From: Synechococcales cyanobacterium GL140_1_metabat_312
GTDB taxonomy: Bacteria > Cyanobacteriota > Cyanobacteriia > Leptolyngbyales > Leptolyngbyaceae
Length of the DNA: 64,000 bases
Reading direction: 5' to 3'
NCBI GenBank assembly: GCA_025351345.1
Contig: JANXWB010000086.1
Coordinates: 19,264 to 83,263 of the forward strand
The notes under the pieces were generated by a model. The model was given only the letters and a program-made list of their open reading frames with translations, was not told where the DNA came from and did no database searches. The position numbers were made by a program, and so were the translations under genes. Below, one piece after another: positions 10,324 through 19,739 of the stretch; position 1 is the stretch's first letter, and every line of letters starts with the position of its first letter.

Positions 10324-11220
10324 TTACTGATTAATCATGTTGCGAATGTAGGTTGGCAAACTAAACGCAGCAGTATGAACATCTTCATTGTAATAACGCA
10401 ACCCATGCTGTTTTGCGAATGTCGCCGACTTAGCCGCATCGAATTGTTTCAGTGGATGGGGACCCTCTTTAGAACAATAGGTCAAACTCCACAATCCCGT
10501 TGGGTAAGTAGGAATGAACACTAAGTAACAATGCACTTGATCTTCGCCAAAAACTGCTTTTAAACAGGGATTCAGCTCAGTAAAGGCTTTGGGATTGAAC
10601 GATGGGGATTCACTTTGAACAGTAATAACGCCGCCGGGACGAAGAATTCGATGAACATCTTCGTAGAATGATTTTGTAAATAATCCTTCTGAAGGACCCA
10701 CAGGATCCGATGAATCAATAATCACTAAATCGTAGGATGCATCCGCCGCATCACTTACAAATTTAATTCCATCATCAATCAATAGCGTCAACTTAGGATT
10801 ATCAAACGCTGATGAAATGGTCGGTAAGAATAATTTAGAGGCCCGCACGACTGCCTCATCAATTTCGACCATCACCACTTTTTCAATGCTGGAATGGCGC
10901 ATTAGTTCGCGAATTGTTCCACCGTCACCCGCACCGATGACCAATACATCCTTAATTTCTGGATGGGTCAACATTGGCACATGGGTGATCATCTCGTGAT
11001 AGGCCGCTTCGTCCCATTCGGTACACATCACCATGCTATCGATCGTCAACATTCTCCCGCAGCTACGGGTATCAAATACTTCAACGGTCTGATACGGCGA
11101 CTGTTCTTGAAAAAGACGATCGCCCTTGAACCGAATCGACAATGCAAGTTCGCCATTGCTATCGGTTAGCCATTCATTGGGCTGGTTTTGAGGAGATGCA
11201 GGGTGATCAGGATGGGGCAT
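10324..11220 (-). CDS. speE: Spermidine synthase (polyamine aminopropyltransferase)
   Basis: The enzyme transfers an aminopropyl group from decarboxylated S-adenosylmethionine to putrescine. Seen: LVIGAGDGGTIREL (cofactor loop), VEIDEAVV, and DLVIIDSSDPVGPSEGLF with the catalytic aspartate, followed by QSESP. ATG 11220 (MPHPDHP, 298 residues) is chosen over a TTG at 11256 that would add 12 unrelated residues; GAGG lies about a dozen bases upstream of the ATG. It is likely co-transcribed with the ureohydrolase gene that follows it. Confidence 0.92.
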   Translation of the reverse strand: MPHPDHPASPQNQPNEWLTDSNGELALSIRFKGDRLFQEQSPYQTVEVFDTRSCGRMLTIDSMVMCTEWDEAAYHEMITHVPMLTHPEIKDVLVIGAGDGGTIRELMRHSSIEKVVMVEIDEAVVRASKLFLPTISSAFDNPKLTLLIDDGIKFVSDAADASYDLVIIDSSDPVGPSEGLFTKSFYEDVHRILRPGGVITVQSESPSFNPKAFTELNPCLKAVFGEDQVHCYLVFIPTYPTGLWSLTYCSKEGPHPLKQFDAAKSATFAKQHGLRYYNEDVHTAAFSLPTYIRNMINQ

Positions 11221-11328
11221 GTTAGGGTCGTCGCCTCGAGTGAAATAAAATACCAACGCTTAAGCATACGATGCCAGTGGTCTGGACTCAAGACGTCGTG
11301 ACGACAAAATGTCTTGATACTCTACACT

Positions 11329-12222
11329 TTAGTCCACATCTTCTGCTATTTCCTCCATTTCTGGAAGTGAATCCACTAAATTTGGCTCAGATTGGGGATG
11401 ATCTAGAACATAGGCTTTTAACCGATCGCTCAATGCAACCCACTGCGACAAACTCAATTGTTCAGCCCGTGATTGTCCGCTTTCGCCCAATGTTTCAAGC
11501 AACTGGCTCAGTTCTTCCGTATTAACAATGCTTTTCAGATTATTTCGCATCATCTTACGTCGGCTAGAGAATCCCATTTTTAAGATCCGTTCTAGATACA
11601 ATGGATCTTGAGCTGGAATTGAGATGGGCCTTGGTTTAATCCGAATTACCGCTGAATCTACCTTAGGTGCTGGCACGAAGGACTTCGCCGGAACATCAAA
11701 TAAGAATTCACAATCGGCCAGATATTGAACGCGAATGGACAATGCGCCGTAGTTGGAGTTATTGGCTTTGGCACAGAGTCTTAGGGCTACTTCCTTTTGA
11801 ACTAATAAAACAATTGAATCAAAGGGATTTGGGTTTGGATTTGAAATAGTGCCTAGGAGCTTTTCGAGAATTGGTCCGGTAATGTTGTAGGGAATATTTG
11901 CAACGACTTTTCTAGGATTCCTAAAGGCAGGTAGTGATTCCAGCATACTAGGCAAATCCATCGTTAAAAAATCGCCCTGAAGTAGCAGGAATTTTTCGAC
12001 TTTACCCAACGATTTCGTCAGTCGCTCGCACAGGTTTCGATCGACCTCAACCCCAATCACTGAATCGGCCCCATCCAGCAAAGGACGAGTTAGAATTCCG
12101 GTTCCTGGACCAATTTCTAAGACCCGATCGCCTGCTTGCAACTCAGCCGCTAATACGATTTTAGCGAGCGCTTTTTCACTTCTAAGCCAATGTTGGCCAA
12201 ACTGTTTTTTTGTTTTGATCAC
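11329..12222 (-). CDS. rsmA: 16S rRNA dimethyladenosine transferase
   Basis: RsmA (KsgA) dimethylates two adjacent adenines in the 3'-terminal hairpin of 16S rRNA during 30S maturation. Seen: KKQFGQHWL at the N-terminus, the SAM motif LEIGPGTGILT (about 36-46), NIPYNITGP (catalytic motif near 110), and FVPAPKVDSAVI. The start codon is GTG at 12222, which places the conserved KKQFGQHW right at the N-terminus. The last 30 residues are acidic and extend past the typical family end. Confidence 0.92.
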   Translation of the reverse strand: MIKTKKQFGQHWLRSEKALAKIVLAAELQAGDRVLEIGPGTGILTRPLLDGADSVIGVEVDRNLCERLTKSLGKVEKFLLLQGDFLTMDLPSMLESLPAFRNPRKVVANIPYNITGPILEKLLGTISNPNPNPFDSIVLLVQKEVALRLCAKANNSNYGALSIRVQYLADCEFLFDVPAKSFVPAPKVDSAVIRIKPRPISIPAQDPLYLERILKMGFSSRRKMMRNNLKSIVNTEELSQLLETLGESGQSRAEQLSLSQWVALSDRLKAYVLDHPQSEPNLVDSLPEMEEIAEDVD

Positions 12223-12333
12223 TGGTTTGTTTTGATCACGGTATTGTGATTTATCCTCGTTTAGTGTTTATCGCTTGCTAATCTTCATAGTCAGTTTTAT
12301 GGCTAGTTTGACTAGTCCCTAACTAATACTTAA

Positions 12334-13389
12334 TTAATCACCTGATTTATAAAGTCCCAGCACTTCACCATTCCCCTGAATAATTTCGCCAATTCGATAG
12401 GTCGGCAATTTTTGCTCTTGAAAAAAGTCGATCGTTGCCGTTACATCCTCGGGCGACACAATCACTACCATTCCAAGCCCCATATTAAAGGTATTGAACA
12501 TCGCTTCTGCATTGACGCTTCCGACCTCAGCTAGCCACTTGAAAATAGGCAAAATATGCCAGGATGTTGGATCCACTTGGACCGATCGGCCCGCTCCCAA
12601 ACATCGAGGTAAATTTTCAGGTAAGCCGCCCCCCGTAATGTGAGCCATCCCTTTTATATTCAGGTTTGATTTCAATGCGGCCAGCACAGGTTTGACGTAG
12701 AGCTGGGTGGGAGTCAGCAAAACATCGCCTAAACTTGCGCCGCTCAGACACGAGGGCCGATCGTTCCAGTCAAATCCACCATCGCTGATAATTTTGCGGA
12801 CCAAACTAAATCCATTACTATGAACACCGCTACTGGCTAGGCCGATCGCCACATCTCCCACCTGAATTTTTTCGGGATCCAGGATTTTACTTTTTTCCAC
12901 AATTCCAACACAAAATCCAGCTAAGTCATATTCTCCAACTTGATAAAATCCTGGCATTTCCGCCGTTTCGCCACCTAAAAGTGCCGTTCCCGAAAGCTCG
13001 CAACCTTTAGCAATTCCTTCGACGACTTGAGCTAACTGTTCCGGTTCAAGCTGCCCCGTTGCTAGATAATCCAGGAAGAACAACGGCTCAGCACCACAAC
13101 ACAGAACATCATTCACACACATGGCGACGAGATCAATCCCAACGGTATCGTGCCGATCGAGCTGATGGGCTAGTTTTAATTTAGTGCCCACCCCGTCAGT
13201 CCCAGAAACCAATACAGGCTCGTGATACCCCGTCGGTAAGCTAAACATGCCGCCGAAGCCGCCTAATTTACCCAGAACTTCAGGCCGATAGGTTTTTTCA
13301 ACGGTCTGGGTGATGCGCTTAACAAAATCGCGTCCTGCTTCGACATCCACTCCGGCTGACTTGTAGTCCATGGTTTGGGAACTGTCCAT
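12334..13389 (-). CDS. purM: Phosphoribosylformylglycinamidine cyclo-ligase (AIR synthase)
   Basis: PurM performs the fifth step of purine synthesis, ATP-dependent ring closure of FGAM to AIR. Seen: the N-terminal [12 protein letters not shown], the substrate loop [14 protein letters not shown], the nucleotide-binding [11 protein letters not shown], and [12 protein letters not shown]. At 351 residues it is full length. The ATG at 13389 is the only sensible start. Confidence 0.95.
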   Translation of the reverse strand: MDSSQTMDYKSAGVDVEAGRDFVKRITQTVEKTYRPEVLGKLGGFGGMFSLPTGYHEPVLVSGTDGVGTKLKLAHQLDRHDTVGIDLVAMCVNDVLCCGAEPLFFLDYLATGQLEPEQLAQVVEGIAKGCELSGTALLGGETAEMPGFYQVGEYDLAGFCVGIVEKSKILDPEKIQVGDVAIGLASSGVHSNGFSLVRKIISDGGFDWNDRPSCLSGASLGDVLLTPTQLYVKPVLAALKSNLNIKGMAHITGGGLPENLPRCLGAGRSVQVDPTSWHILPIFKWLAEVGSVNAEAMFNTFNMGLGMVVIVSPEDVTATIDFFQEQKLPTYRIGEIIQGNGEVLGLYKSGD

Positions 13390-14031
13390 TTTTGTGCGCT
13401 AGCAATTGTACTGTGCTTATCGCCTTGGTTTCAAATTAAAGTCCATAACTGCAATATTCATTACCCACCTAATTTATTTCCAGATCACTATAAGTCCTTT
13501 AGTCCTGACCATTGGGCTGATATTAGATAGATATGAAAGTAAATTTGTCGCCTCCGTATCTTTTTTGGTCAAAAGTATTCTCTTTAAATCCGCACCTCAG
13601 TTTAGGGTTATTAAAATTATAAGTTCTAGCCGTAACTTAAATAATTCGGCTCATAACTCCTCCGATCGACTCCCAAATTTGCGAATTCTAATATAAATTT
13701 TCCATAAAGTTGAACTAATAATTTTTTGCTCTAATCGCCAGAGTGTCTTGACTAGATTACTTTTCTGGGTATACTACTTTGTGAAGATAAGATAAAGTTT
13801 TGTCAGTTGCGTACCCTCACTAGATACACGATCGTAAAACTTCATGCTAGTCTTGTGCAGATCCGAACTCAGAGAATGAATGTGGATTGGGTATGAATGT
13901 GGGATTTGCCGTTTATAGTTTGGCAATGATCTCCGATGAATGGTTCTGGTGGCTTTGTTTTAAAGCGTTCTAGGTTTAAATTGTTCGATCGCATACACCA
14001 GTCCCAAGTGCTTCTTCACACTAAGGACAGT
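13390..14031. other. Intergenic region between purM and rlpA
   Basis: About 640 AT-rich bases separate divergent genes. A 96-codon open frame at 13406-13696 has the lysine/isoleucine-rich composition of translated non-coding DNA and no family resemblance, so I do not call it. A near-repeat TGAATGTGG(G)ATT occurs twice near 13878-13905. No RNA gene or terminator is recognised. Confidence 0.55.
14023..14027 (+). promoter_or_regulatory. Ribosome-binding site deciding the rlpA start
   Basis: AAGGA lies four bases before ATG 14032. That ATG opens a typical signal peptide, whereas the upstream in-frame ATG at 13936 does not, so this site argues for the downstream start. Confidence 0.6.
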
Positions 14032-15060
14032 ATGAACAACTCAATTTCTGGTAGTTTAGGCTTAGTTGCAACCTTGTTTTCAATTACTGCCGTCACTACA
14101 CAACCCCAAGTTGGTCTAGCGCAAGCCACCCCAACCCCCCACTCTGACAGCAATGAGCAAGTCAAGATGGGTGAGCAACCAGCGACGACATCATCGCAGG
14201 TCCAGGATACAACAATCGCGAAGGTGCAGACCTACATCAATGCTGGAGTACAAACTGCTACAGTTTATGTCCGCAATATTCCGGTTATCAACTTTACGAT
14301 GCCTCAAGCCTCTGCAATCAATGAGACCAAATTGGGGACTCAGCAGCGCTCACTCGTAATTCAGAAATCGAAGGCCATATCCAGTGAGACCGCAGCGTCT
14401 ACTGATGGCGCTTCATATAAAATTTCTGGTTCTAATGTATCTATGGATCCTACGGCGCGGGCCAGTGCGATCGCAGCAAGGATAAATCAGCTCCACCGTG
14501 ATGGTGTTGATGCGAATAAGATTTCTGTATCTTGGAAGTCTGAGAAAACTGAGCAATATACGGTTAAGGCCGATGGTAACGAGATCGTTGTTATTAATGC
14601 TCAGACCTTTTCTCCGGACACCAGCAAAAATCTAGAACGTGATGCATTGCAAGTAACTAATCGCTTGCGTCGTCTCTTAGGGGATGCCTCCCCCATGGGG
14701 CAAGTGGAAGGCAAGCCGAAAAATGCGATCGTTTCGACCACACTAATACCCTCTAGCACCGTATTATCATCGGTTCAAGGAATGGCATCCTGGTATGGTC
14801 CCGGTTTTGATGGAAACTATACGGCCAGTGGTGAAGTATTCAATCAAAATGCTTTGACAGCGGCTCATCCTTCCTTGCCTATGGGAACTCGCGTTCGGGT
14901 GACAAACTTGGATACAGGTCGTATGGTATTGGTCCGAATTAACGATCGTGGTCCTTACCATGGTGGCCGTATTTTAGATCTTTCGGCAGGTGCTGCGCGC
15001 ATTATTGGTGTGATGGACTCGGGCGTTGCTCCCATTCGTTTGGAAGTGATGGGTCGTTAG
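14032..15060 (+). CDS. rlpA: RlpA-family double-psi beta-barrel protein
   Basis: From ATG 14032 (342 residues) the protein opens with a signal peptide (GSLGLVATLFSITAVTT, then a GLAQA cleavage region). A poorly conserved middle region follows, and the last 95 residues are the RlpA double-psi barrel: GMASWYGPGFDGNYTASGE, TAAHPSLPMGTRVRVTNL, VRINDRGPY and RILDLSAGAARIIG. RlpA proteins are septal or cell-wall-associated and some cleave denuded glycan strands; the Asp in the INDRGP motif is present. No SPOR domain is seen, as is common in cyanobacteria. An in-frame ATG at 13936 would add 32 residues that spoil the signal peptide. Confidence 0.85.
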   Translation: MNNSISGSLGLVATLFSITAVTTQPQVGLAQATPTPHSDSNEQVKMGEQPATTSSQVQDTTIAKVQTYINAGVQTATVYVRNIPVINFTMPQASAINETKLGTQQRSLVIQKSKAISSETAASTDGASYKISGSNVSMDPTARASAIAARINQLHRDGVDANKISVSWKSEKTEQYTVKADGNEIVVINAQTFSPDTSKNLERDALQVTNRLRRLLGDASPMGQVEGKPKNAIVSTTLIPSSTVLSSVQGMASWYGPGFDGNYTASGEVFNQNALTAAHPSLPMGTRVRVTNLDTGRMVLVRINDRGPYHGGRILDLSAGAARIIGVMDSGVAPIRLEVMGR

Positions 15061-15137
15061 AGTTTTTTTGGTGGTGTTGAGCTGACCCGTTCTCCATCGT
15101 CAATATACAAACGGGCCTGAATCGGAATTCAGAATAT

Positions 15138-15172
15138 ATCGGCTTGGAAGGTTTTCTATGCCGATTTTTTTT
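15138..15172 (+). terminator. Terminator downstream of rlpA
   Basis: ATCGGC (15138-15143) pairs with GCCGAT (15160-15165) and is followed by eight T residues. Confidence 0.75.
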
Positions 15173-15218
15173 GGCTTCTTTATTTTTGATTTAGTTGTTA
15201 TTTTACTTGTTGTGAGGC

Positions 15219-16433
15219 TCAGAATCGTTCTGGAATAGTCAACCCGCGTAACGATCGGCTTGATTCTGTTGTACTTAGATTTTTAGACTGAATTAATATG
15301 TAAAAGTTCCCGAGACCTGTGGGATCAATTAATTTATGAAGGGCAGCGCGAGTTTGAAGTCTATCGTTTATTTCTTGGATATTTTGTGTCTCTGTTTGAC
15401 TTAAGGCCGCAATCCGATCGCCTAGCCCCAACGCCATTAAAAAATATGCCTGCTGCGTCAGTCCTAATGCAGTCAACTCAGCGTCTTCGCCTCGCTTCGC
15501 TAACGTTGTGAAATCAACATGAGCCGTAATATCCTGCAATCCTATATTTAGGTAAGGATTTGAGTTGGTTTGATGCTGGTAGTAGCATTGAAGCGTTCCG
15601 CTCGTTCGACGGGTATTGTAATATCGATCGGCGCTATAGCCATAATCTATTGTTAAGACATAACCCTGGTGAAGTCGATTGGCAAGTGTTTGAATCCAAT
15701 CCGTCGCATTTAAATTCACTTCGGTTCGATAGCCATCGGGGTAATGTTCAAAATTAATGCCCAATCGATCGAAATATTCCTGTAATTCTGGCGTTGAGAG
15801 TGGTCCCAGTTCTTCCTTTACACGATCGCCGTCAAGTCCGACATAAACTTCCTGAAGTGCCTGGTCTTGCCAAACCACTTGATGAACCGGAAACGCATCG
15901 ACTAATTCATTAGAAATAAAGCAGCCTTGGATTGACGCAGGTTCAATCGTTTCCCACTCTCGCCATTGAACGATCGATCCCCAGGCTGCAAGATGATGAC
16001 GTTGGGCTAATTTGAGAGATTGCGATCGTTCAATAATGCTATAGGTCAAATGTTCAGAGAGTTTAGGACAGATTTGAGCGATTGCCTGAAGAATATCTGC
16101 TGCGAGAATTCCTTGTCCTGCACCCATCTCAATCAGTTCAAAGGCGATCGGTTGCCCCATGATTTCCCAACAATCGATCACCTGACGCGCTAGACATTCC
16201 CCAAACAGTGGACTCAAGTGAGGCGAAGTATAAAAATCGCCCCGTGCCCCAATATTCATAGCTTGAGTGACGTAATACCCATTAACTGGATGGTAGAGGG
16301 CCAACGCCATAAATTCAACAAAAGGCATCAACGATCGATTGCCTAATGCCTTTTGTATCCACTTCCATTCATTATCCATATTCATATCAATATATTCATA
16401 GAAATGACGTAGACAGAAATTTGCCCACGTCAT
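15219..16433 (-). CDS. MidA/NDUFAF7-family SAM-dependent methyltransferase
   Basis: The product belongs to the family of mitochondrial complex I assembly factor NDUFAF7 (MidA). Seen: the opening FVEFMALALYHPVNGYY, then GDFYTSPHLSPLFGECLARQ, the SAM loop LIEMGAGQGILAADIL, SNELVDAFPVHQV, and LTIDYGYSADRYY with GTLQCYY. Human NDUFAF7 dimethylates an arginine of NDUFS2, the homologue of NdhH, and ndhH lies about 1 kb upstream on the same strand here. The frame extends to a TTG at 16484; ATG 16433 is preferred, and ATGs at 16385 and 16379 are also possible. The substrate is inferred, not shown. Confidence 0.8.
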   Translation of the reverse strand: MTWANFCLRHFYEYIDMNMDNEWKWIQKALGNRSLMPFVEFMALALYHPVNGYYVTQAMNIGARGDFYTSPHLSPLFGECLARQVIDCWEIMGQPIAFELIEMGAGQGILAADILQAIAQICPKLSEHLTYSIIERSQSLKLAQRHHLAAWGSIVQWREWETIEPASIQGCFISNELVDAFPVHQVVWQDQALQEVYVGLDGDRVKEELGPLSTPELQEYFDRLGINFEHYPDGYRTEVNLNATDWIQTLANRLHQGYVLTIDYGYSADRYYNTRRTSGTLQCYYQHQTNSNPYLNIGLQDITAHVDFTTLAKRGEDAELTALGLTQQAYFLMALGLGDRIAALSQTETQNIQEINDRLQTRAALHKLIDPTGLGNFYILIQSKNLSTTESSRSLRGLTIPERF

Positions 16434-16535
16434 AAATTTATTCAAGTTAGAGTGATTAACTTGTAAGCTAGCTGACAGCTCCAAAAAGCAGTTTCATGAA
16501 CAACTAAAGAATCGAACAAATGAAATTGAATAAGC

Positions 16536-16748
16536 CTATGCCAATGCAGGTTCAGCAGCTTTTACTTTTTTTGCAAAACTTGCTGAATCAAACTCAACCA
16601 TAAAATCAGAATCAGGCTTTTTATTGCGCAGAACCTTGATATAAGCATCTGCATCATTACGGCGGCGAAAACGACTGACTGGGTTGCGAAGCGTCTCAGA
16701 TTCAACTAAATAGACGATCCAAGGAGTCAACTGGGCTTGGTATTGCAT
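16536..16748 (-). CDS. Small conserved cyanobacterial protein, 70 aa
   Basis: The ATG-started product has 70 residues: an aromatic/hydrophobic N-terminus (QLTPWIVYLVES), an Arg-rich middle (VSRFRRRNDADAYIKVLRNKK) and an acidic-to-basic tail. I believe similar short proteins with the FRRRNDADAYIKVLR pattern occur in other cyanobacteria, but no function is known to me. No membrane helix or signal is evident. It lies between the MidA-type gene and ndhH on the same strand. Confidence 0.65.
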   Translation of the reverse strand: MQYQAQLTPWIVYLVESETLRNPVSRFRRRNDADAYIKVLRNKKPDSDFMVEFDSASFAKKVKAAEPALA

Positions 16749-17396
16749 GGAAAATCACCAATTGTGTAAGTGTGCTTAAACTAAGATTCGGGAGAGAAAG
16801 TACAACAGAAATAATTGACATCAATCAGTCATTACCCTCTAGAGCTTCAAATTCATATCTTGCCTAAGACATACCCAAGGCACTTTTCAAAGCTCTGGGT
16901 AAAATAGAGACGAGATATTTTTGATACTTGCAACACCAGAACCTGAAAGGATAAAAAACAATAATTTAGATCCTGTAATAATCCATGCCGTTAGGTATGG
17001 TTCACAGTGACTTAGATAAGGATGGATAACATCAAGGATCAGTATTTAGAATGCCTAAAGTTGATGCTTTAAACGGTTACACTCATGTTTCTCTTGAAGT
17101 TTTTAAAGCATTGATTTAAGGCGGTATTAGGTCTGATTAAATCGCAGTCTAGTAGTTTCCGCAAGAAGTATGCATGTACTAATTAATCGATATCGGATGA
17201 TTTTGTGGTTTTTTAGATCGAATTTTTATTTGATTTTAAAAAAATGATGTGGGGATCAGCTGTCCTCGTTCATTAGGACACCAGATTTTGAGAAGATTAA
17301 GCTTTTCAGTACATTTCTAATTCTTGATTCAAATATCACAAAACATCGGCCTAATTAGCTAGACCGATGTTTTATGACGCAATATTTTCAATAGTC
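16749..17396. other. Intergenic region with two hairpins
   Basis: About 650 bases lie between the 70-aa gene and the end of ndhH with no plausible coding frame. A 6-bp hairpin TGTCCT/AGGACA sits at 17261-17280, and a stronger one at 17339-17373 (listed separately). The region could hide a small RNA, but I recognise none; it is not 6S RNA, tmRNA or SRP RNA by eye. Confidence 0.5.
17339..17373 (-). terminator. Hairpin terminator at the end of ndhH
   Basis: AAAACATCGG and CCGATGTTTT form a 10-bp inverted repeat about 25-60 bases past the ndhH stop. The A/T ends of the arms could serve as a T-run on both strands. Confidence 0.6.
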
Positions 17397-18581
17397 CTAA
17401 CGATCGACTGAACCCATGACTACATCTACACTGCCCAAGGTAATAAACAAGTCAGCGACCTTTAGACCTTGAACCATCTTGGGGAAGGCTTGCAGGTTAT
17501 TGAAGTCGCCAGGACGAATTTTTAAACGCCAAGGGAACATATTGTCGTCTCCCATGATAAAAATCCCCATTTCACCCCGTCCAGCTTCAAGACGAACGTA
17601 ATGTTCACCCTTAGGGATTTTAAAGGTGGGCGCAATCTTCTTGGAGATATATTGGAACTCAGGCGCATCCCACGCAGATTTTGGACCTGCCATCATTCGT
17701 TGTGCTTCCAGGTTTTCATACGCGCCACCGGGAATAGCTGCGATCGCCTGCTGAATGATTTTGGTAGACTCGCGCATTTCTTGAATCCGAACGGTATAGC
17801 GAGCTAAACAATCGCCCTCCGTTGCCCAAGCGACTTCCCAATCAAAGTCGTCGTAGCATTCGTAATGATCGACCTTACGCAAATCCCACTTCACGCCAGA
17901 TGCTCGAAGCATTGGCCCAGAACAGCTATAGTTAATCGCATCTTCACGGGACAACACGCCCACGCCTTCAAGACGACGACGGAAAATTGGATTGTTAGTA
18001 ATTAACTTTTCGTATTCATCCAATGCTGGAATGAAATAGTTACAAAAATCGGCACACTTTTCAAACCAGCCGTAGGGAAGGTCTGCCGCTACACCGCCAA
18101 CTCGGAAATAGTTATTGTTGACCATGCGGTAGCCCGTTGCCGCTTCAAATAAATCCAGAATCATTTCCCGTTCGCGTAACGTGTAGAAAAACGGGGTCGC
18201 GCCGCCAAGGTCCGTAATAAAAGGCCCCAGCCAGAGCAGATGATTCACTAGACGGCAGAGTTCGAGCATAATGACCCGAATGTAACTGGCCCGACGAGGG
18301 ACGGGAATTCCCGCGAGTTTTTCAACGGCGTTTACGGTGATAGCTTCGTTGTACATCCCACCGTAGTAGTCCCAACGACTGGTGTAGGGCACGTACATGA
18401 TCGTCGTCCGGTTTTCGGCAATTTTTTCCATCCCACGATGGAGGTAGCCCAACACAGGCTCACAATCGATTACATTTTCGCCATCCAACGTGACGACTAA
18501 CCGAAAACATCCGTGGGTCGCTGGATGGTGTGGCCCCATATTAATGACCATGGGTTCGGTCTTGGTTTCGATCATTGGCAT
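17397..18581 (-). CDS. ndhH: NAD(P)H-quinone oxidoreductase subunit H
   Basis: NdhH is the 49-kDa/NuoD-type subunit of the hydrophilic arm of cyanobacterial NDH-1, near the quinone site, used in respiration, cyclic electron flow and CO2 uptake. Seen: [51 protein letters not shown], and the terminal [13 protein letters not shown]. At 394 residues it is full length. The arginine of LHRGMEK lies in the region dimethylated in NDUFS2 by NDUFAF7. ATG 18581 gives the standard N-terminus. Confidence 0.96.
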   Translation of the reverse strand: MPMIETKTEPMVINMGPHHPATHGCFRLVVTLDGENVIDCEPVLGYLHRGMEKIAENRTTIMYVPYTSRWDYYGGMYNEAITVNAVEKLAGIPVPRRASYIRVIMLELCRLVNHLLWLGPFITDLGGATPFFYTLREREMILDLFEAATGYRMVNNNYFRVGGVAADLPYGWFEKCADFCNYFIPALDEYEKLITNNPIFRRRLEGVGVLSREDAINYSCSGPMLRASGVKWDLRKVDHYECYDDFDWEVAWATEGDCLARYTVRIQEMRESTKIIQQAIAAIPGGAYENLEAQRMMAGPKSAWDAPEFQYISKKIAPTFKIPKGEHYVRLEAGRGEMGIFIMGDDNMFPWRLKIRPGDFNNLQAFPKMVQGLKVADLFITLGSVDVVMGSVDR

Positions 18582-18633
18582 GACTGGTCTTCTCCGCTTC
18601 GATCGTGTTCGCTATAATCAAATAATTATACGA

Positions 18634-19611
18634 TTAGGCGAGATGAAAGTGGCATTGGATCGATCGGGGCAGAGTATTGGTATCAACATTGGTATCCATA
18701 TCGGTATTGCTATTGACGCATAGCGAGATTCCCATAATGCTCAGCAATTCTCGTGCTAACAAAAGCCGAAATGATGGACTGAATTCCATGACGATCGGCG
18801 CTGGCTTAGTTGCTGATCGTTCACGTTCAGTCGCCAAGATCTCAGGTGTTAAGATCCCAGGCAATTGCAGTAATGAAGAATTCGGGTTAGTCAACACATT
18901 TAAAGTCTCTTGCCACTGTGCTTCGGGTAATTCATCTTGCAAGGTGAGCGTAATCTGTTTACCTTGAGTGCTGAGAGAAAGAATAATACTTCCTCCATCC
19001 ATGGCGGCGATCGAGCGAGTGACGAGGATGGTGAGCGCCTGTTGCAAATAGGTTGGATCGGCTTGGATTAAAATTTCGCTGTCCACTATGGGGATCTGAA
19101 GCCGCAGATTACGATTGGCCGCAAGGTGACGGGTCATAAAATAGACTTCTTGCAACACGCTGGCTAAATCGACTTCTGTTTTAGTAATATCCAGGCTACT
19201 GGACTGAAGGTTTGAGACTTTCAGCACTTCATCTAATAAACCAATGAATTTGAGTGCTCCATCATGGGCAAAGCCAATATATTCCTTTTCTTCTTCAACA
19301 TCGTCACAAAGCCCAGCTTGGATCATTTGCAGACTGCTGATTAAGGCATTCAAAGGCGATCGTAACTCGTGGGACGTTCGTGATAGGAAACTACCTTTAA
19401 ATTGAGCTAAATCTAAGGCTGCATAGTAGGCGATTCGGCAATCTATTTGGACGATGGTCTCCGACCGACCTTTGGTCATCGGATTGGGCGATGGGATGGG
19501 ATTAGGTGAACTTATAGGTTCTTTTTTAAGTGCTTTCTTCTCAGGTCGGCCACGTAGAGTAATCAACAATAATCCAATTCCAATTCCAGTTATGGTCGAA
19601 AACCAATCCAT
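18634..19611 (-). CDS. Histidine-kinase-like protein with degenerate ATPase domain
   Basis: The 325-residue protein has one N-terminal membrane helix (about 7-19), a Pro/Ser/Asn linker, and a clear HisKA dimerisation domain with phospho-acceptor H81 in SRTSHELRSPLNAL. The following HATPase region is poor: the N-box position reads QALTILVTRSIAAM, where conserved Asn residues would be expected, and no DxGxG loop or GxGLG lid is visible. Such a protein could still accept or dephosphorylate phosphoryl groups, or act as a scaffold. It starts just upstream of ndhH on the same strand (52-base gap), so co-transcription is possible. Confidence 0.7.
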   Translation of the reverse strand: MDWFSTITGIGIGLLLITLRGRPEKKALKKEPISSPNPIPSPNPMTKGRSETIVQIDCRIAYYAALDLAQFKGSFLSRTSHELRSPLNALISSLQMIQAGLCDDVEEEKEYIGFAHDGALKFIGLLDEVLKVSNLQSSSLDITKTEVDLASVLQEVYFMTRHLAANRNLRLQIPIVDSEILIQADPTYLQQALTILVTRSIAAMDGGSIILSLSTQGKQITLTLQDELPEAQWQETLNVLTNPNSSLLQLPGILTPEILATERERSATKPAPIVMEFSPSFRLLLARELLSIMGISLCVNSNTDMDTNVDTNTLPRSIQCHFHLA

Positions 19612-19739
19612 ACGATCCTCAGTTAGGGGTAAGCAGCAAATATGATCAAATATGATTATTTGTATGATTTAGGGCGAAAATCGATCGCAGTTCTGATAAA
19701 TACTATCTTGACAAATTTTTGTGAAATTTGATACTAACT

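Noticed and set aside
13406..13696. Plus-strand open frame of 96 codons in the purM-rlpA gap
   Set aside because: AT-rich translated non-coding composition and no recognisable domain.
13936..14031. Longer rlpA start at 13936
   Set aside because: It would bury the signal peptide, and a good ribosome-binding site precedes ATG 14032.
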